A stretch of DNA of 64,000 bases from Pseudarthrobacter oxydans (GCF_013314975.1 NZ_JABTYH010000002.1:186001-250000), one strand, 5' to 3'. Shown: positions 44,512 to 54,544, numbered from the stretch's first letter. The notes: generated by a model from the letters alone, not told the origin. Numbers and translations: made by a program.

Positions 44512-45422
44512 CGCGGGGCCTCCGACTGGTCTTTCAGGAGCTTGAGGTATCCGACGGCGGTGACCATGGACACAGCCATTACCACCAGGGCCAGGGCCGA
44601 TGCCACGTTGGCGTCCTGTAGCCCGGTGTACCAGCGGTAGGTCTCGCCGACCACCAGCGGGAAGTTCTGCCCGGTGAGTGCCAGTGCCACCGCGAAGGTC
44701 TGGAAGGCCAGGATGGTCCGCAGGATCAGTGCGGTCTGGAGGCTGGGACGCAGCAACGGCAGGGTCACGTGCCACAGCCGGTCCCAGAAGCCGGCCCCGA
44801 AGACGCCGGCCGCCTCCTCATAGTCCTTGGGGATGGACTGCAGCCCGGCAACGACGATCACGAACACCAGCGACGTTGCCCGCCAGACTTCCGCGATCAG
44901 CACGGCCATGAACATGGAGGCGTAGTTGTCGTAGGCGAGCCACGAGACCGGCTCAAGGCCCACGGAGGCAAGCACGGAGTTCAGGTACCCGCGGTCCGTG
45001 AAGACCGTCAGCCAGACCAGGCCGGCGGCAAGGTCGCTGACCGCCAGGGGGATGGCCCAGATATAGAAGTACACCGAGGACCCGCGCGGTTTGGCCCGGA
45101 TCAGCAGGGCCATGGCCAGCGCCAGGACGAACTGGATCGGAATCATCACCACGATCAGCAGCAGGGTGTTGCCCACTGAAGACCAGAAGTAGGGGTCCTG
45201 CGCCATCCGGGTGAAATTCGCCGTCGTCAGTCCTTCCGGGCCGCCAAACGCCTGGAGGATGCCGCTGACCATGGGCCAGCCGAACAGCAGGGTCATGAAA
45301 ACGATGGACGGGGCAATCAGCAGCATTGCCGCCGAGGTTCCGCTCCTCCGCGGCGGCCGGCCGCGCGGCCTTGCGGGCCGGGGCCGGGGCCTTACGGCAG
45401 CGGGTGCGTCCGGGGAAGCCAT
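44508..45422 (-). CDS. carbohydrate ABC transporter permease (MalF type)
   Basis: A 304-residue six-TM permease with an Arg/Pro-rich N-terminus and the EAA motif EEAAGVFGAGFWDRLWHVTLP. The start ATG 45422 shares one base with the stop of the lipoprotein gene (TGATG). It forms the channel with the MalG-type partner. Confidence 0.93.
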   Translation of the reverse strand: MASPDAPAAVRPRPRPARPRGRPPRRSGTSAAMLLIAPSIVFMTLLFGWPMVSGILQAFGGPEGLTTANFTRMAQDPYFWSSVGNTLLLIVVMIPIQFVLALAMALLIRAKPRGSSVYFYIWAIPLAVSDLAAGLVWLTVFTDRGYLNSVLASVGLEPVSWLAYDNYASMFMAVLIAEVWRATSLVFVIVVAGLQSIPKDYEEAAGVFGAGFWDRLWHVTLPLLRPSLQTALILRTILAFQTFAVALALTGQNFPLVVGETYRWYTGLQDANVASALALVVMAVSMVTAVGYLKLLKDQSEAPR

Positions 45423-46753
45423 CACGCAACCCTGCACTGGTCAGCGTCGGGATCCGGGGCCCAGCAGGGAACATTCAGCGTGTCCATGATGCTGGCCAGC
45501 TCCGCCCCTTGGCGGTCCAGCGTCGCCTTGACGTCTGCGTTGTTCAGGCAGATCTCCTGGAAGCAGTTCTTGAACAGCTGCGAGACCTGCGGGTCCTTGT
45601 CGCCCAGGCCCACCGGCGGGAGCGCAAGGATGGCGTCCGGAGCTTCCTGCTGCGCCTTGACGGCCTTGGCCTCGAGGGCGATACCGCCCGGGAGGTCGCT
45701 TCCAATATCCGCCTCCACCACCGGGAAGAAAGCATTGGACTTCAGCGTCTCGATTTGCGCCTCCGGCTTCGACAATGCCTTGATCAGCTCGAAGGCCTTG
45801 TCCTTTTCCGGCGAACCCTGGGGGACGGCCATGCCGCCGACGACGAGCAGGTAGCCCTTGCCCTTCGGACCGGACGGGGCGGGCACCATCAGCCAGTCGT
45901 CGGGCTTGTCCTGGACCGCGTTGATGAGGCGTGCCACGTGGTCCCACGCCACCAGGACTTCCCCGTTGCCCAGCGGCTCCTGCATGAAGTCGTAATTGGC
46001 GGAGGCCGGATTCATGTTGGCCCACAGGTCGCGCATGTACGTCCAGGCGGTGACGGCATCGGCGTTGCGGAACGTGGTGATCTGCCCGCCGGTGAAGCTT
46101 GGGAGCAGGAAGCCCTGGTAGAAGCGGTGGTGAAGGCCCTTCGGCCCGGCGGGAATGCCGAACACAGGGCGCCCCCCGTTCGCCGCCTTGGCTGCCTGGG
46201 CCCACGCCAGGAAGTTTTCGTAGGTGAGGTTGTTGACGTCGGCGCCAGACGGCAGCCACTCCAGCGCCTTCTTGTTGACCGCCACCACATACGTCGCCTG
46301 GATCCAGGGGATGTACCGGGGAGAATCCGTTCCGAGCTTTGCCAGCTCCAGCAGGTCATCGGAATAGCCAGCAGACGAAAGGTCGCTGGTCAGGGAGCTG
46401 AGGTCCTCGAACTGGGACGCGAAGGGGATGAGGTCGCTGTGCAGGCCCGCTGCAATGCCTATTTCAACCTTCCCTGCGGCAAGCTGGGACTTCAGGGTGG
46501 TGTTGAAGATGCCGGTGTCCACGGGGTTGTAGGCCACCTGGATATCGCCGGCGAACTTCTTCAGCGTGGCTTCATATTTCTGCCTCTCCTCCACGGGGGA
46601 GAACTGGGTGGAAAGGAAGTTGACCGACCCTTCCCCTCCGCTCCCGCTGGTGTTCACGCCGCAGGCTGCCAGCAGGGGGCCGGTGGCCAGGGCCATCAAC
46701 CCTCCCTTCAGCATGGTCCGCCGGCTGAGGTCACGGTGGGCAAGATCCGACAT
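45422..46753 (-). CDS. extracellular sugar/glycoside-binding lipoprotein
   Basis: A 443-residue family 1 solute-binding protein. The N-terminus has SRRTMLKGG, a Tat-type twin-arginine motif, followed by lipobox LAAC, so it may be exported folded via Tat and then lipidated. Mature motifs (FNTTLKSQLAAG, WDHVARLINAV) fit the sugar-binding class. It is the first gene of the operon and divergent from the ROK regulator. Confidence 0.92.
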   Translation of the reverse strand: MSDLAHRDLSRRTMLKGGLMALATGPLLAACGVNTSGSGGEGSVNFLSTQFSPVEERQKYEATLKKFAGDIQVAYNPVDTGIFNTTLKSQLAAGKVEIGIAAGLHSDLIPFASQFEDLSSLTSDLSSAGYSDDLLELAKLGTDSPRYIPWIQATYVVAVNKKALEWLPSGADVNNLTYENFLAWAQAAKAANGGRPVFGIPAGPKGLHHRFYQGFLLPSFTGGQITTFRNADAVTAWTYMRDLWANMNPASANYDFMQEPLGNGEVLVAWDHVARLINAVQDKPDDWLMVPAPSGPKGKGYLLVVGGMAVPQGSPEKDKAFELIKALSKPEAQIETLKSNAFFPVVEADIGSDLPGGIALEAKAVKAQQEAPDAILALPPVGLGDKDPQVSQLFKNCFQEICLNNADVKATLDRQGAELASIMDTLNVPCWAPDPDADQCRVA

Positions 46754-46794
46754 TGGAACCTCCTGCTGCGAGGGCAGATAGTATTTTTGTCTGG

Positions 46795-46817
46795 TGATCG
46801 ATCATAATTGTGTGATC
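46795..46817. promoter_or_regulatory. candidate ROK operator in the divergent promoter
   Basis: A perfect palindrome TGATCGATCA (46795-46804) is followed by another TGATC half-site at 46813-46817. It overlaps the likely promoter of the lipoprotein operon (TACTAT on the minus strand at 46778-46783). It is a plausible binding site for the ROK regulator. Confidence 0.4.
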
Positions 46818-46880
46818 TAGACCACGTCAATGGCCAGGCCGCGGCGCGGGCAGGCCACCTACGCAAAGGAAGCGGGCAGG

Positions 46881-48062
46881 ATGACCCAGCAGAGGACGCT
46901 CGTCGGGGGCTCAGGCCAACCTCCCGCGGGTCCTGCCACCAGCGCCGGCCACGTCCTCCAGCTCCTGCGGTCAAGCACCGCCGGATACAGCCGGGCGGAC
47001 CTGCTGGACATTACCGGCATGGCCCGGTCCACCCTTTATGAGCGGCTGGACGCCCTTTTCGCTGCGGGCCTGGTCTATGAATCCACGCCGCTGCGCTCCC
47101 AGCGCGGCAGGCCGCCCCGGGCCCTCCGCTTCGATGACCGCAACAAGCTGGTCCTCGCGATCGAGATCGGGCACACCCACGCCAGCATCCACCTCCTGTC
47201 CCTGGGCCGGGACATCGTGGCCTCCGCCCGGCTGCCAATCCAGATCAGCCAGCCCCAGGAAGGCGTGGCCGGCGCTGTCATCGAGGAGTCCCTGCGGCTC
47301 CTCGACGGGCGGCAGCCGGTGGGAGCAGGAGTGGGGCTGCCTGCCCCGGTGGACCCCCTCCACCGGCTGGGCCTGGAACGCACCGTCCTCGCCCACTGGG
47401 ACCTGCAGCGCCTGCAGGACGTCATGGAGGCGAGGCTCGACTGCCCGGTCCTGCTGGAAAATGACGCCCGTTCGATGGCGGTCGGCGAGGTCCGGGAGCC
47501 GCTCGAGTCCCTCGTGGCAGTGAAGGTCAGCACCGGCGTCGGCTCCGGCATCATTGTGCGGGGAGCCCTGGTCCGCGGCGCCCACGGTGCCGCCGGGGAC
47601 ATCGGGCACGTGCGGATTCCCGAGGCCGCGGGCCGCCGCTGCCGCTGCGGCCGGGACGGCTGCCTCGCGGCGGCGGCGTCAGGACGCGCGCTCCTCGCGG
47701 CACCGGAACTTGCCGGCTACGGCACCCTGCGCCGGCTCGTTGATGCGTGCGGCAGCGATCCCGCCGTGCGTTCCGCCGTCACGGAAGCCGGGCGGGTACT
47801 GGGGCGCGCCCTCGCAGCGACGGTGGGGACGCTGAATCCCGGCCGGATCGCAGTGGGCGGACTCGTGGGCGTGCTTCCGGATTTCCTGGCGGCCTGCCGG
47901 CAGCAGATCCTCGACGACGCCTTTGAACCTTCCCTGGTGGACCTTGAGGTTGTCGCCGCGGACAGCCGGACGGCCACGGCTGTTGGACTGTGCAAGCTCG
48001 TGGAGGAGAGCCTTTACGCGCCGGAGCGGGTGGAACAGCTGCTGGCGCAGCGGGCCGGCTGA
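46881..48062 (+). CDS. ROK family transcriptional regulator
   Basis: About 393 residues. The N-terminal winged HTH (YSRADLLDITGMARSTLYERLDALFAAGLV) is followed by a ROK domain with the Zn-binding motif CRCGRDGCLAA. ATG 46881 has GGA upstream, while an earlier ATG at 46830 lacks an SD. It is divergent from the glycoside ABC operon and so probably represses it, responding to a sugar ligand. Confidence 0.9.
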   Translation: MTQQRTLVGGSGQPPAGPATSAGHVLQLLRSSTAGYSRADLLDITGMARSTLYERLDALFAAGLVYESTPLRSQRGRPPRALRFDDRNKLVLAIEIGHTHASIHLLSLGRDIVASARLPIQISQPQEGVAGAVIEESLRLLDGRQPVGAGVGLPAPVDPLHRLGLERTVLAHWDLQRLQDVMEARLDCPVLLENDARSMAVGEVREPLESLVAVKVSTGVGSGIIVRGALVRGAHGAAGDIGHVRIPEAAGRRCRCGRDGCLAAAASGRALLAAPELAGYGTLRRLVDACGSDPAVRSAVTEAGRVLGRALAATVGTLNPGRIAVGGLVGVLPDFLAACRQQILDDAFEPSLVDLEVVAADSRTATAVGLCKLVEESLYAPERVEQLLAQRAG

Positions 48063-48148
48063 GCAATTTGTCACAGGGCAGCCTTGCCTTGCAGAAGCAG
48101 AGCCTTTCCACACTGGTGGCCCACCCGGGCCGTCCCTAGACTCGGGCT

Positions 48149-48679
48149 ATGACCACTTCATCGTTCAATGCACTCCTGTCCACCCAGATCGGCAACGAGT
48201 TCACCGCGTCGCAGCAGTACATTGCCGTGGCCACCTGGTTCGCCAACCAGGACCTCCCCCAGCTGGCGCGCTACTTCTACCGCCAGTCCGTGGAGGAACG
48301 GAACCACGCCATGATGATGGTGCAGTACATGCTTGACCGGGACATCCCCTTCACCATTCCCGGCGTTCCGGCTGTCCGGAACGACTTTGCCTCCGTCACC
48401 GAGCCGCTGGCCCTGGCACTTCAGCAGGAAAAGGAAGTCACCCGCAACATCGAGGACCTGTTCCGGGCTGCCCGCGGCGAAAACGATGCCCTGGGCGAGC
48501 AGTTCATGCTGTGGTTCCTGAAGGAGCAGGTGGAGGAAGTGGCGTCCATGACCACCCTGCTGAACATCGCAGAGCGCGCGGACAACCTGTTCGATATCGA
48601 GAACTTCATTGCCCGCGAAACCATCGGTGACGGCGGCCGGGACTCCTCCGCCCCCGAGGCTGCCGGCGGGGCGCTCTAA
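48149..48679 (+). CDS. ferritin
   Basis: A 176-residue non-haem ferritin (BfrB-like) forming iron-storage shells. Ferroxidase ligands are in QIGNEFTASQQY, SVEERNHAMMMVQYM and EQVEEVASM. TAGACT lies exactly six bases before the ATG with no SD, so the mRNA is probably leaderless. It is a single gene, followed by a long palindrome. Confidence 0.93.
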   Translation: MTTSSFNALLSTQIGNEFTASQQYIAVATWFANQDLPQLARYFYRQSVEERNHAMMMVQYMLDRDIPFTIPGVPAVRNDFASVTEPLALALQQEKEVTRNIEDLFRAARGENDALGEQFMLWFLKEQVEEVASMTTLLNIAERADNLFDIENFIARETIGDGGRDSSAPEAAGGAL

Positions 48680-48687
48680 CCGCCGCG

Positions 48688-48755
48688 GCCCAACTGGGTC
48701 GCAGCAGATGTCGGATTGAGCCCCCAAAAGAGCATCTGCTGCTACCTAGTTGGGC
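48688..48755. repeat. palindromic element, family 2 (3' of ferritin)
   Basis: Two 23-base arms (48688-48710 and 48733-48755) match at 21 of 23 positions around a 22-base loop. The outer part reads GCCCAACT...AGTTGGGC. It is unrelated in sequence to the family 1 element. It may end the ferritin transcript. Confidence 0.7.
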
Positions 48756-48844
48756 GGGAGGGCACCTGGTGAGGTTGGGCACCAAACCTGCCCGCCGCCG
48801 TCGTGCGTTGCTACTCTGGAAACCAAGGCTCCGCACCTGAGCCT

Positions 48845-48885
48845 CCGGACGACGGTTCAGTACCCGGAACGCGACAAGACTGGCC
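48845..48885 (+). ncRNA. guanidine-III (ykkC-III) riboswitch candidate
   Basis: The blocks CCGGACGA (48845-48852), GTACCCGG (48860-48867) and GACAAGAC (48873-48880) occur in the order and spacing of guanidine-III riboswitches, which in Actinobacteria precede SMR exporters. The RBS (AAAGGA, 48886-48891) follows immediately, so ligand binding could expose or hide it. A covariance-model search would be decisive. Confidence 0.75.
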
Positions 48886-48897
48886 AAAGGATCTGCC

Positions 48898-49221
48898 ATG
48901 TCGTGGTTAATACTTCTTCTCTCCGGGGCGCTCGAGGCAGTCTGGGCCGCATCCCTGCACCGCGCTTTCCAGGCTTCGGGGCGGAAGCGCCTCGCCCCCG
49001 CCGCGCTCTTCCTGGTCTCTGTCGCCGCGAGCACGGGCGGCCTGGCCATCGCGATGCAGTCCATCCCCACCGGTACCGCCTACGCCGTGTGGGTCGGGGT
49101 GGGCGTGGTGCTCACCTCCGCCTACGCCATCGTCACCAAGGTGGAACGCCCGACGGCGGCGCGCCTCCTCCTGCTGTCCGGCATCGCTGTGTGCGTGGTT
49201 GGCCTGAAGGTGGTGGCGTAA
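48898..49221 (+). CDS. SMR family exporter subunit (putative guanidinium exporter, first of pair)
   Basis: A 107-residue four-TM small multidrug resistance protein with the conserved Glu in SGALEAVWAASL and SIPTGTAYAVWVGVGVV. The candidate guanidine-III riboswitch directly upstream suggests export of guanidinium rather than drugs. It overlaps the second SMR gene by one base (TAATG), so the two may form a heterodimer. Confidence 0.9.
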   Translation: MSWLILLLSGALEAVWAASLHRAFQASGRKRLAPAALFLVSVAASTGGLAIAMQSIPTGTAYAVWVGVGVVLTSAYAIVTKVERPTAARLLLLSGIAVCVVGLKVVA

Positions 49222-49559
49222 TGCTGCGGCGTTCACTCCCCTGGCTGGTACTACTGGCCTCGGCCGTCCTCGAAGCCGTATGGGCCACCGCGCTGGGACT
49301 GTCCAACGGGTTCAGCCAGCCCGTCCCCACCATTGTCTTCGCCGTGACGGCAACCCTGAGCATGCTGGGCCTGGGCTGGGCCATCCGCTCCATCCCGCTG
49401 GGCAGCGCCTACGCCGTGTGGGTGGGCATCGGCGCCGCGCTGACGGTGGGCTGGGCGATGGCCACCGGCGTGGAGCCTTTCAGCGTGCTGAAGGTTGTGT
49501 TCATTGCCGGGATCGTTGGCTGCGCCGCCGGCCTCAAGGCGCTGCCGCAGGACCGGTAG
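49221..49559 (+). CDS. SMR family exporter subunit (second of pair)
   Basis: A 112-residue four-TM SMR protein (SAVLEAVWATALG, SIPLGSAYAVWVGIGAALTVGWAMATG). It starts within the stop codon of the first SMR gene. Paired, non-identical SMR genes typically make heterodimeric exporters. Its last 26 bases overlap the convergent LacI gene. Confidence 0.9.
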   Translation: MLRRSLPWLVLLASAVLEAVWATALGLSNGFSQPVPTIVFAVTATLSMLGLGWAIRSIPLGSAYAVWVGIGAALTVGWAMATGVEPFSVLKVVFIAGIVGCAAGLKALPQDR

Positions 49560-50586
49560 AACCCCTCAGGACAAGGTCGGACCCCAGGACCACCGGCGAG
49601 CGCGTGGACTGCTCACCGGCCATTTCGGCTGCGAGCGCATGGACTGCAGCGTGGGCGATCGCGGCGGCCGGCTGGCGGAGCGTCGTCAGCGGCGGATCTG
49701 TGAGGGCCATCAGAGTCGAGTCGTCAAAGCCCACGATGGATACGTCCTCAGGCACCCGCAGCCCCCTGGCCCGTGCCGCGCGGATGGCCCCCAGCGCCAT
49801 GACGTCGGATGCACACACGATCGCCGTGTGGCCGGAGTCAAGGAGCTCGTTGGCCGCGCTCTGGCCGCCCTCCACCGTGTACATGCTCGTGGCCGTGTGG
49901 GGTGCGGGATCGTCGACGCCCAGATAGTCCGCAAGCGCGGTCCGGAAACCTGCCAGTTTCTGCCGGCTGGGAATGAAGCGGTGCGGGCCGACTGCAAGCC
50001 CCACCTTCCGGTGTCCCAGGCTGGCCAGGTGCTGGACCGCCGTCCTGATCGCGGCGGCGTCGTCATTGGACACCGAGGCCGCCCCGAGCTCAGGGCGGGG
50101 GCCGTTGACCAGGACGTACGGGATGCCCCGGCCGCGCAGCCGGTGGTAGCGCTCCAGGCTGGCCTGGCCGTCCGCGTGGGCGCTGCAGATGAAGATGATG
50201 CCGGCTGCCCCCTGCGCCACGAGCATCTCGATGTACTCGTCCTCTGAACGGCCTCCGCCGGGCAGCGCACAGATAACGGGGATGAAATCCTCCTGGGAGA
50301 GGAGGGAGACCACCGCCTGGGCGATGGCCGGGAAAATCGGGTTGGTGAGGTCGGGGACAATGATTCCCACCTGCCCCCTGGCTGCGCTGCGGGTGCGGTC
50401 GGGCCGCTCGTACCCGAGATCGTCCATGGCAGCGAGAACGGCCTGGCGCACCTCCCGGGACACGCCTTTCCGCCCATTGACCACCCGGGACACCGTGGCG
50501 ATGCTGACGCCGACCTTCCGTGCAAGGTCTTCCAGTTTCGGCCGCTCGGCCGCGGCGGTTTCCGTCCCGCTCCCGGTCATACTCAT
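49534..50586 (-). CDS. LacI family transcriptional regulator
   Basis: A 350-residue regulator with N-terminal HTH LEDLARKVGVSIATVSRVVNGRKGVS and a periplasmic-binding-protein-like sensor domain (VGIIVPDLTNPIFPAIAQ, AIVCASDVMALGAIRAAR). ATG 50586 has GGAG upstream. It is divergent from the pullulanase and probably represses it, with an alpha-glucan-derived sugar as the likely inducer. Confidence 0.92.
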   Translation of the reverse strand: MSMTGSGTETAAAERPKLEDLARKVGVSIATVSRVVNGRKGVSREVRQAVLAAMDDLGYERPDRTRSAARGQVGIIVPDLTNPIFPAIAQAVVSLLSQEDFIPVICALPGGGRSEDEYIEMLVAQGAAGIIFICSAHADGQASLERYHRLRGRGIPYVLVNGPRPELGAASVSNDDAAAIRTAVQHLASLGHRKVGLAVGPHRFIPSRQKLAGFRTALADYLGVDDPAPHTATSMYTVEGGQSAANELLDSGHTAIVCASDVMALGAIRAARARGLRVPEDVSIVGFDDSTLMALTDPPLTTLRQPAAAIAHAAVHALAAEMAGEQSTRSPVVLGSDLVLRGSTGPAAAP

Positions 50587-50673
50587 GGTGCTCCTTCGCC
50601 GGAACAGCATTCCGGAGGTCTCGTGCTTCCCAGTGTACGGACACAGGAGTACACGTGGCATGAAAATAAAGCG

Positions 50674-50698
50674 TGAAATTTTCAGCAAACCGTTGACG
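50674..50698 (+). promoter_or_regulatory. candidate operator and -35 region of the pullulanase promoter
   Basis: TGAAATTTTCA (50674-50684) is an 11-base dyad around one central base. TTGACG (50693-50698) follows, with TTAGGC 17 bases later as a possible -10. The layout fits LacI control of the pullulanase. Confidence 0.4.
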
Positions 50699-50780
50699 TG
50701 CGTAGGAGGCGAAACTTAGGCTCTTGGGACACCCCGCTCCCCACCGTTGCCGTTCGGGGCGTTTCCAAGGAAGGTCTTCC

Positions 50781-53700
50781 ATGTCCCACAAATCCCTACC
50801 GGCCGGGCCACCGCCTGCGCTCAACAGAAAACTGGCAGCCGCCCTGGCGGCAGCCTGCGCCACTCCCCTGGCGCTGGGCGGCCTCGCCCTCCCGGCCTCC
50901 GCGGACCACACCGCTGTGCCGCAGGCCGTGGCCCTCGTCGGTTCGCTGCAGTCCGAGATCGGCTGCCCCGGGGACTGGCAACCCGACTGCGCGGCCAGCA
51001 GGCTGCAGCCGGTGGAGGGCTCCGCCTCGCTCTACCGCGCCACGTTCGATATCCCTGCGGGCACCTACGGGATGAAGGTTGCCCTGAACAATTCATGGGA
51101 TGAAAACTACGGCGCAGGCGGCGCTGCCGGCGGCGGCGACCTGGTGCTCAACGCCCCGGGCGGGCCTGTGACCTTTACCTACGACCACGCCAGCCACACC
51201 CTCACGGACAATGTCCCCGATGCCCTCGGCGCCGAGGCTGGCGCGCACTGGTTGTCGGCGGACACCATCGCGTGGCAGGCGCCGGCGGCGGAGGGAACCA
51301 CCTACCGGCTTTACAGCGCGCCCGACGGCGGCCTGGCTGTGGCGGACGGCCAGGTCACCGGCGGCAGCTACGTACCACTTGAGAAGACGAACCAGACCTT
51401 GGATGCGGGACTGGCAGCCAAGTATCCCCACCTCTCCGGATTCGCCTCCCTGCGGCTGGCCGAAGGCGACGCAGCGCGGGCCAAGGAACTGCTGAAGGGC
51501 CAGCTGCTCGTTGCCGCCGTCGGTGCGGACGGCCAGGTCACCGCCGCCACCGGAGTCCAGGTCCCCGGGGTCCTGGACGCTCTCTACCAGGACGCGGCGG
51601 GGCGTGAACTCGGGCTGGGCTGGAAGGGCAACCGGCCGGAGCTTTCCCTGTGGGCGCCCACGGCGCGCAGCGTCACCATCCACACCTACGCATCAGGCTC
51701 CGGCGGCGACCCCGTCTCCAGCCGCCCCATGGAACCGTCCCGGGACGGCGTCTGGTCCATGACCGGAGAGAAGGACTGGAAGGGCGCCTACTACCTGTAC
51801 GAGGTGGAGGTCTTTGTTCCGGAAACCGGCAAGGTTGAACGGAACCTGGTCACCGACCCCTACAGCGTGGGCCTGTCCGCCAACTCCGGGCGCAGCCTCT
51901 TCGTGGACCTGGAGGACAAGGCGCTGGCCCCCGAGGGCTGGAAGAAGCTGCAGAAACCGACCCTCACCAAGCCCGAGGACCTCTCCCTCTACGAACTCCA
52001 CGTCCGCGATTTCTCCATCACGGATGAGACCGTGCCGGAGGCGCACCGGGGAACCTACAAGGCCTTCACGGACACCGACAGCAACGGCATGCAGCGCCTC
52101 CGCGAGCTTACGGACGCCGGGATGAACGCAGTCCACCTGCTCCCGGTCAATGACATCGGCACCATCGAGGAACGGCGCAGCGAGCAGCTCGAACCGGCCT
52201 GCGACCTCGCCGCCCTGCCCGCGGATTCGGAGGAGCAGCAGGCCTGCGTCGCGGAGACTGCAGCCAGGGACGGGTTCAACTGGGGCTACGATCCCCTGCA
52301 CTACACAACACCGGAGGGCTCCTATGCCACCAATCCCGACGGCGCCACCAGGATCACCGAATTCCGCGAGATGGTGGCTGCCCTGAATACCTCCGGCGCG
52401 CGGGTCATCCAGGACGTGGTCTACAACCACACCTCGAGTGCCGGACAGTCCGGGAGCAACAACCTGGACCGCATCGTTCCGGGCTACTACCACCGCCTGA
52501 ACCCCGGCACCGGGTCCCTTGAGACGTCCACCTGCTGCGCCAACACGGCAACCGAGAACACCATGATGGGCAAGCTCATGATCGATTCCCTGGTGACGCT
52601 TGCCAGGACGTACAAGCTGGACGGCTTCCGCTTTGACCTCATGGGCCACCACTCGAAGCAGAACATGCTGGACGTCCGGGCGGCCCTGGACCAGCTGACC
52701 CTGGCCAAGGACGGCGTGGACGGCAAGGCCATCACCCTGTACGGGGAGGGCTGGAACTTCGGCGAGGTGGCCAACAACGCCCGGTTCGTCCAGGCCACCC
52801 AGGAAAACATGGCCGGCACCGGCATCGGCACCTTCAACGACCGCCTGCGCGATGCCGTGCGCGGCGGCGGCCCCTTCGACCCCGACCCCCGGGTCCAGGG
52901 TTTCGCGTCCGGACTCTATACGGACCCGAACAGCTCCCCTGCCAACGGGACCCCGGAACAGCAGAAGGAAGCACTCCTGCTGGCCCAGGACCTGGTGAAG
53001 GTGGGGCTGACAGGCAACCTGAAGGACTACTCCTTCGTGGACCGCACCGGCGCCACCGTCACGGGGGCGGACGTGCCGTACAACGGTGCTCCCGCAGGCT
53101 ATACGAGCGACCCGCAGGAGGCCGTCACCTATGTGGAGGCCCATGACAACGAGACGCTCTTCGACGCCCTTGCGCTGAAGCTGCCGCAGGACACCCCCAT
53201 GGCGGAGCGGACCCGGATGCAGACGCTTGCCCTCAGCACCACGGCCTTTGGCCAGGGCATCTCCTTCTGGCACGCGGGCGGCGAAGCGCTGCGCAGCAAG
53301 TCCCTGGACCGCAACAGCTACGATTCGGGCGACTGGTTCAACATCATGGACCACACGGACGGCACCAATGGCTTCGGCCGGGGACTGCCGCCCAAGGCGG
53401 ACAATGAGGACAAGTACGGCTACATGCGCCCGCTGCTGGCAGACCCCTCACAGAAGCCGGCCACCAGCGACATCGCTGAGGCGCGCGGCCGGGCTGCTGA
53501 GCTCCTGCAGATCCGCAAGAGCACGCCGCTGTTCCACCTCGGCGAGGCCGGTTTGGTCCAGCAGAAGGTGTCCTTCCCCGACGGCGGTCCCGGACAGGCT
53601 CCGGGCGTGGTGGTCATGCACATCGACGACTCCGTGGGCCCGGATGTGGACAAGGACCTGCGCGGGCTGGTGGTGGTCTTCAACGCCGCCGATGACACAG

Positions 53701-53858
53701 TCAGCCAGACGGTGGCCGCCACGGCAGGCGCGTCCTACGGCCTGCACCCGGTCCAGTCCGGCGGCACCGATCCTGTGGTCAAGACGGCCGCGCACGATCC
53801 CGCGACCGGAACCTTCACCGTTCCGGCCCGCACCGTGGCGGTGTTCCAGCTCGGCTAG
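50781..53858 (+). CDS. pullulanase-type alpha-1,6-glucosidase
   Basis: A 1025-residue secreted GH13 debranching enzyme. It has a signal peptide (~residues 1-40, ending ASAD), an N-terminal carbohydrate-binding-like region, then a catalytic barrel with [20 protein letters not shown] (nucleophile Asp), [10 protein letters not shown] (acid/base Glu) and [12 protein letters not shown], and a C-terminal all-beta domain. It cleaves alpha-1,6 links in pullulan or branched dextrins. ATG 50781 has AAGGAAGG upstream. Confidence 0.93.
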   Translation: MSHKSLPAGPPPALNRKLAAALAAACATPLALGGLALPASADHTAVPQAVALVGSLQSEIGCPGDWQPDCAASRLQPVEGSASLYRATFDIPAGTYGMKVALNNSWDENYGAGGAAGGGDLVLNAPGGPVTFTYDHASHTLTDNVPDALGAEAGAHWLSADTIAWQAPAAEGTTYRLYSAPDGGLAVADGQVTGGSYVPLEKTNQTLDAGLAAKYPHLSGFASLRLAEGDAARAKELLKGQLLVAAVGADGQVTAATGVQVPGVLDALYQDAAGRELGLGWKGNRPELSLWAPTARSVTIHTYASGSGGDPVSSRPMEPSRDGVWSMTGEKDWKGAYYLYEVEVFVPETGKVERNLVTDPYSVGLSANSGRSLFVDLEDKALAPEGWKKLQKPTLTKPEDLSLYELHVRDFSITDETVPEAHRGTYKAFTDTDSNGMQRLRELTDAGMNAVHLLPVNDIGTIEERRSEQLEPACDLAALPADSEEQQACVAETAARDGFNWGYDPLHYTTPEGSYATNPDGATRITEFREMVAALNTSGARVIQDVVYNHTSSAGQSGSNNLDRIVPGYYHRLNPGTGSLETSTCCANTATENTMMGKLMIDSLVTLARTYKLDGFRFDLMGHHSKQNMLDVRAALDQLTLAKDGVDGKAITLYGEGWNFGEVANNARFVQATQENMAGTGIGTFNDRLRDAVRGGGPFDPDPRVQGFASGLYTDPNSSPANGTPEQQKEALLLAQDLVKVGLTGNLKDYSFVDRTGATVTGADVPYNGAPAGYTSDPQEAVTYVEAHDNETLFDALALKLPQDTPMAERTRMQTLALSTTAFGQGISFWHAGGEALRSKSLDRNSYDSGDWFNIMDHTDGTNGFGRGLPPKADNEDKYGYMRPLLADPSQKPATSDIAEARGRAAELLQIRKSTPLFHLGEAGLVQQKVSFPDGGPGQAPGVVVMHIDDSVGPDVDKDLRGLVVVFNAADDTVSQTVAATAGASYGLHPVQSGGTDPVVKTAAHDPATGTFTVPARTVAVFQLG

Positions 53859-53905
53859 GCCCGCGAGGCAGCCCAACGGTTTCCCGGGCAGTCTAGGCTT
53901 TTGCC

Positions 53906-54544
53906 ATGGACTCCCCCGAGATCTCCGCAGCCGTCGCCGGGCTGCGCCATGCCGTTCGCGGCGCGCCGGGTGTCGGGCGGCGGATACTGCTGGGCATCGC
54001 GGGGGCACCGGGCGCCGGAAAGTCCACGTTCGCTGCCTGGCTGCAGCAGCAGTTCGGGCCCGGTGAGGCGGTGGTGGTGCCCATGGACGGTTTCCACCTG
54101 GGCAACACCATCATTGAGGGCACGCCGCTGCGGCAGCGCAAGGGGGCCATCGACACGTTCGACGCCGGCGGGTACCTTTCGCTGCTGCGCCGCCTGGTGC
54201 GGCGGGACGAGGCAGTGGTATACGCGCCGGAGTTCCGCCGCACCCTCGATGAACCGGTGGCGGCCTCCATCGCCATTCCCGCGGAAGTCCCTCTGGTGAT
54301 CACGGAAGGCAACTACCTGTTGTTTGAGCAGGAACCGTGGAAGGACATCCGGGCGCAGCTGGATGAGGTCTGGTTTGTCGATGTACCCCCGGCGCTGCGG
54401 CTGAACCGGCTGGTGGAACGGCACATCTCATTCGGAATGGAACGGGCCGCGGCGGAAGCGTGGGCAGCCGGCCCGGACCAGGCCAACGCCGTGCTGATCG
54501 AGGCCACCCGTCCGGCGGCCAGCAGGATTATTCCCTGGCACTAG
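53906..54544 (+). CDS. P-loop nucleoside/nucleotide kinase-like protein
   Basis: A 212-residue P-loop kinase with Walker A GAPGAGKST (~residues 33-41), VVVPMDGFHLGNTII, and a C-terminal RLVERH segment. It resembles uridine kinase/phosphoribulokinase-family proteins, but the substrate cannot be fixed from sequence. TAGGCT six bases upstream suggests a leaderless transcript. Confidence 0.82.
   Translation: MDSPEISAAVAGLRHAVRGAPGVGRRILLGIAGAPGAGKSTFAAWLQQQFGPGEAVVVPMDGFHLGNTIIEGTPLRQRKGAIDTFDAGGYLSLLRRLVRRDEAVVYAPEFRRTLDEPVAASIAIPAEVPLVITEGNYLLFEQEPWKDIRAQLDEVWFVDVPPALRLNRLVERHISFGMERAAAEAWAAGPDQANAVLIEATRPAASRIIPWH

Noticed and set aside
51693..53354. Minus-strand open frame of about 550 codons inside the pullulanase gene
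   Set aside because: The pullulanase is intact with all GH13 motifs; the opposite frame is a composition artefact.
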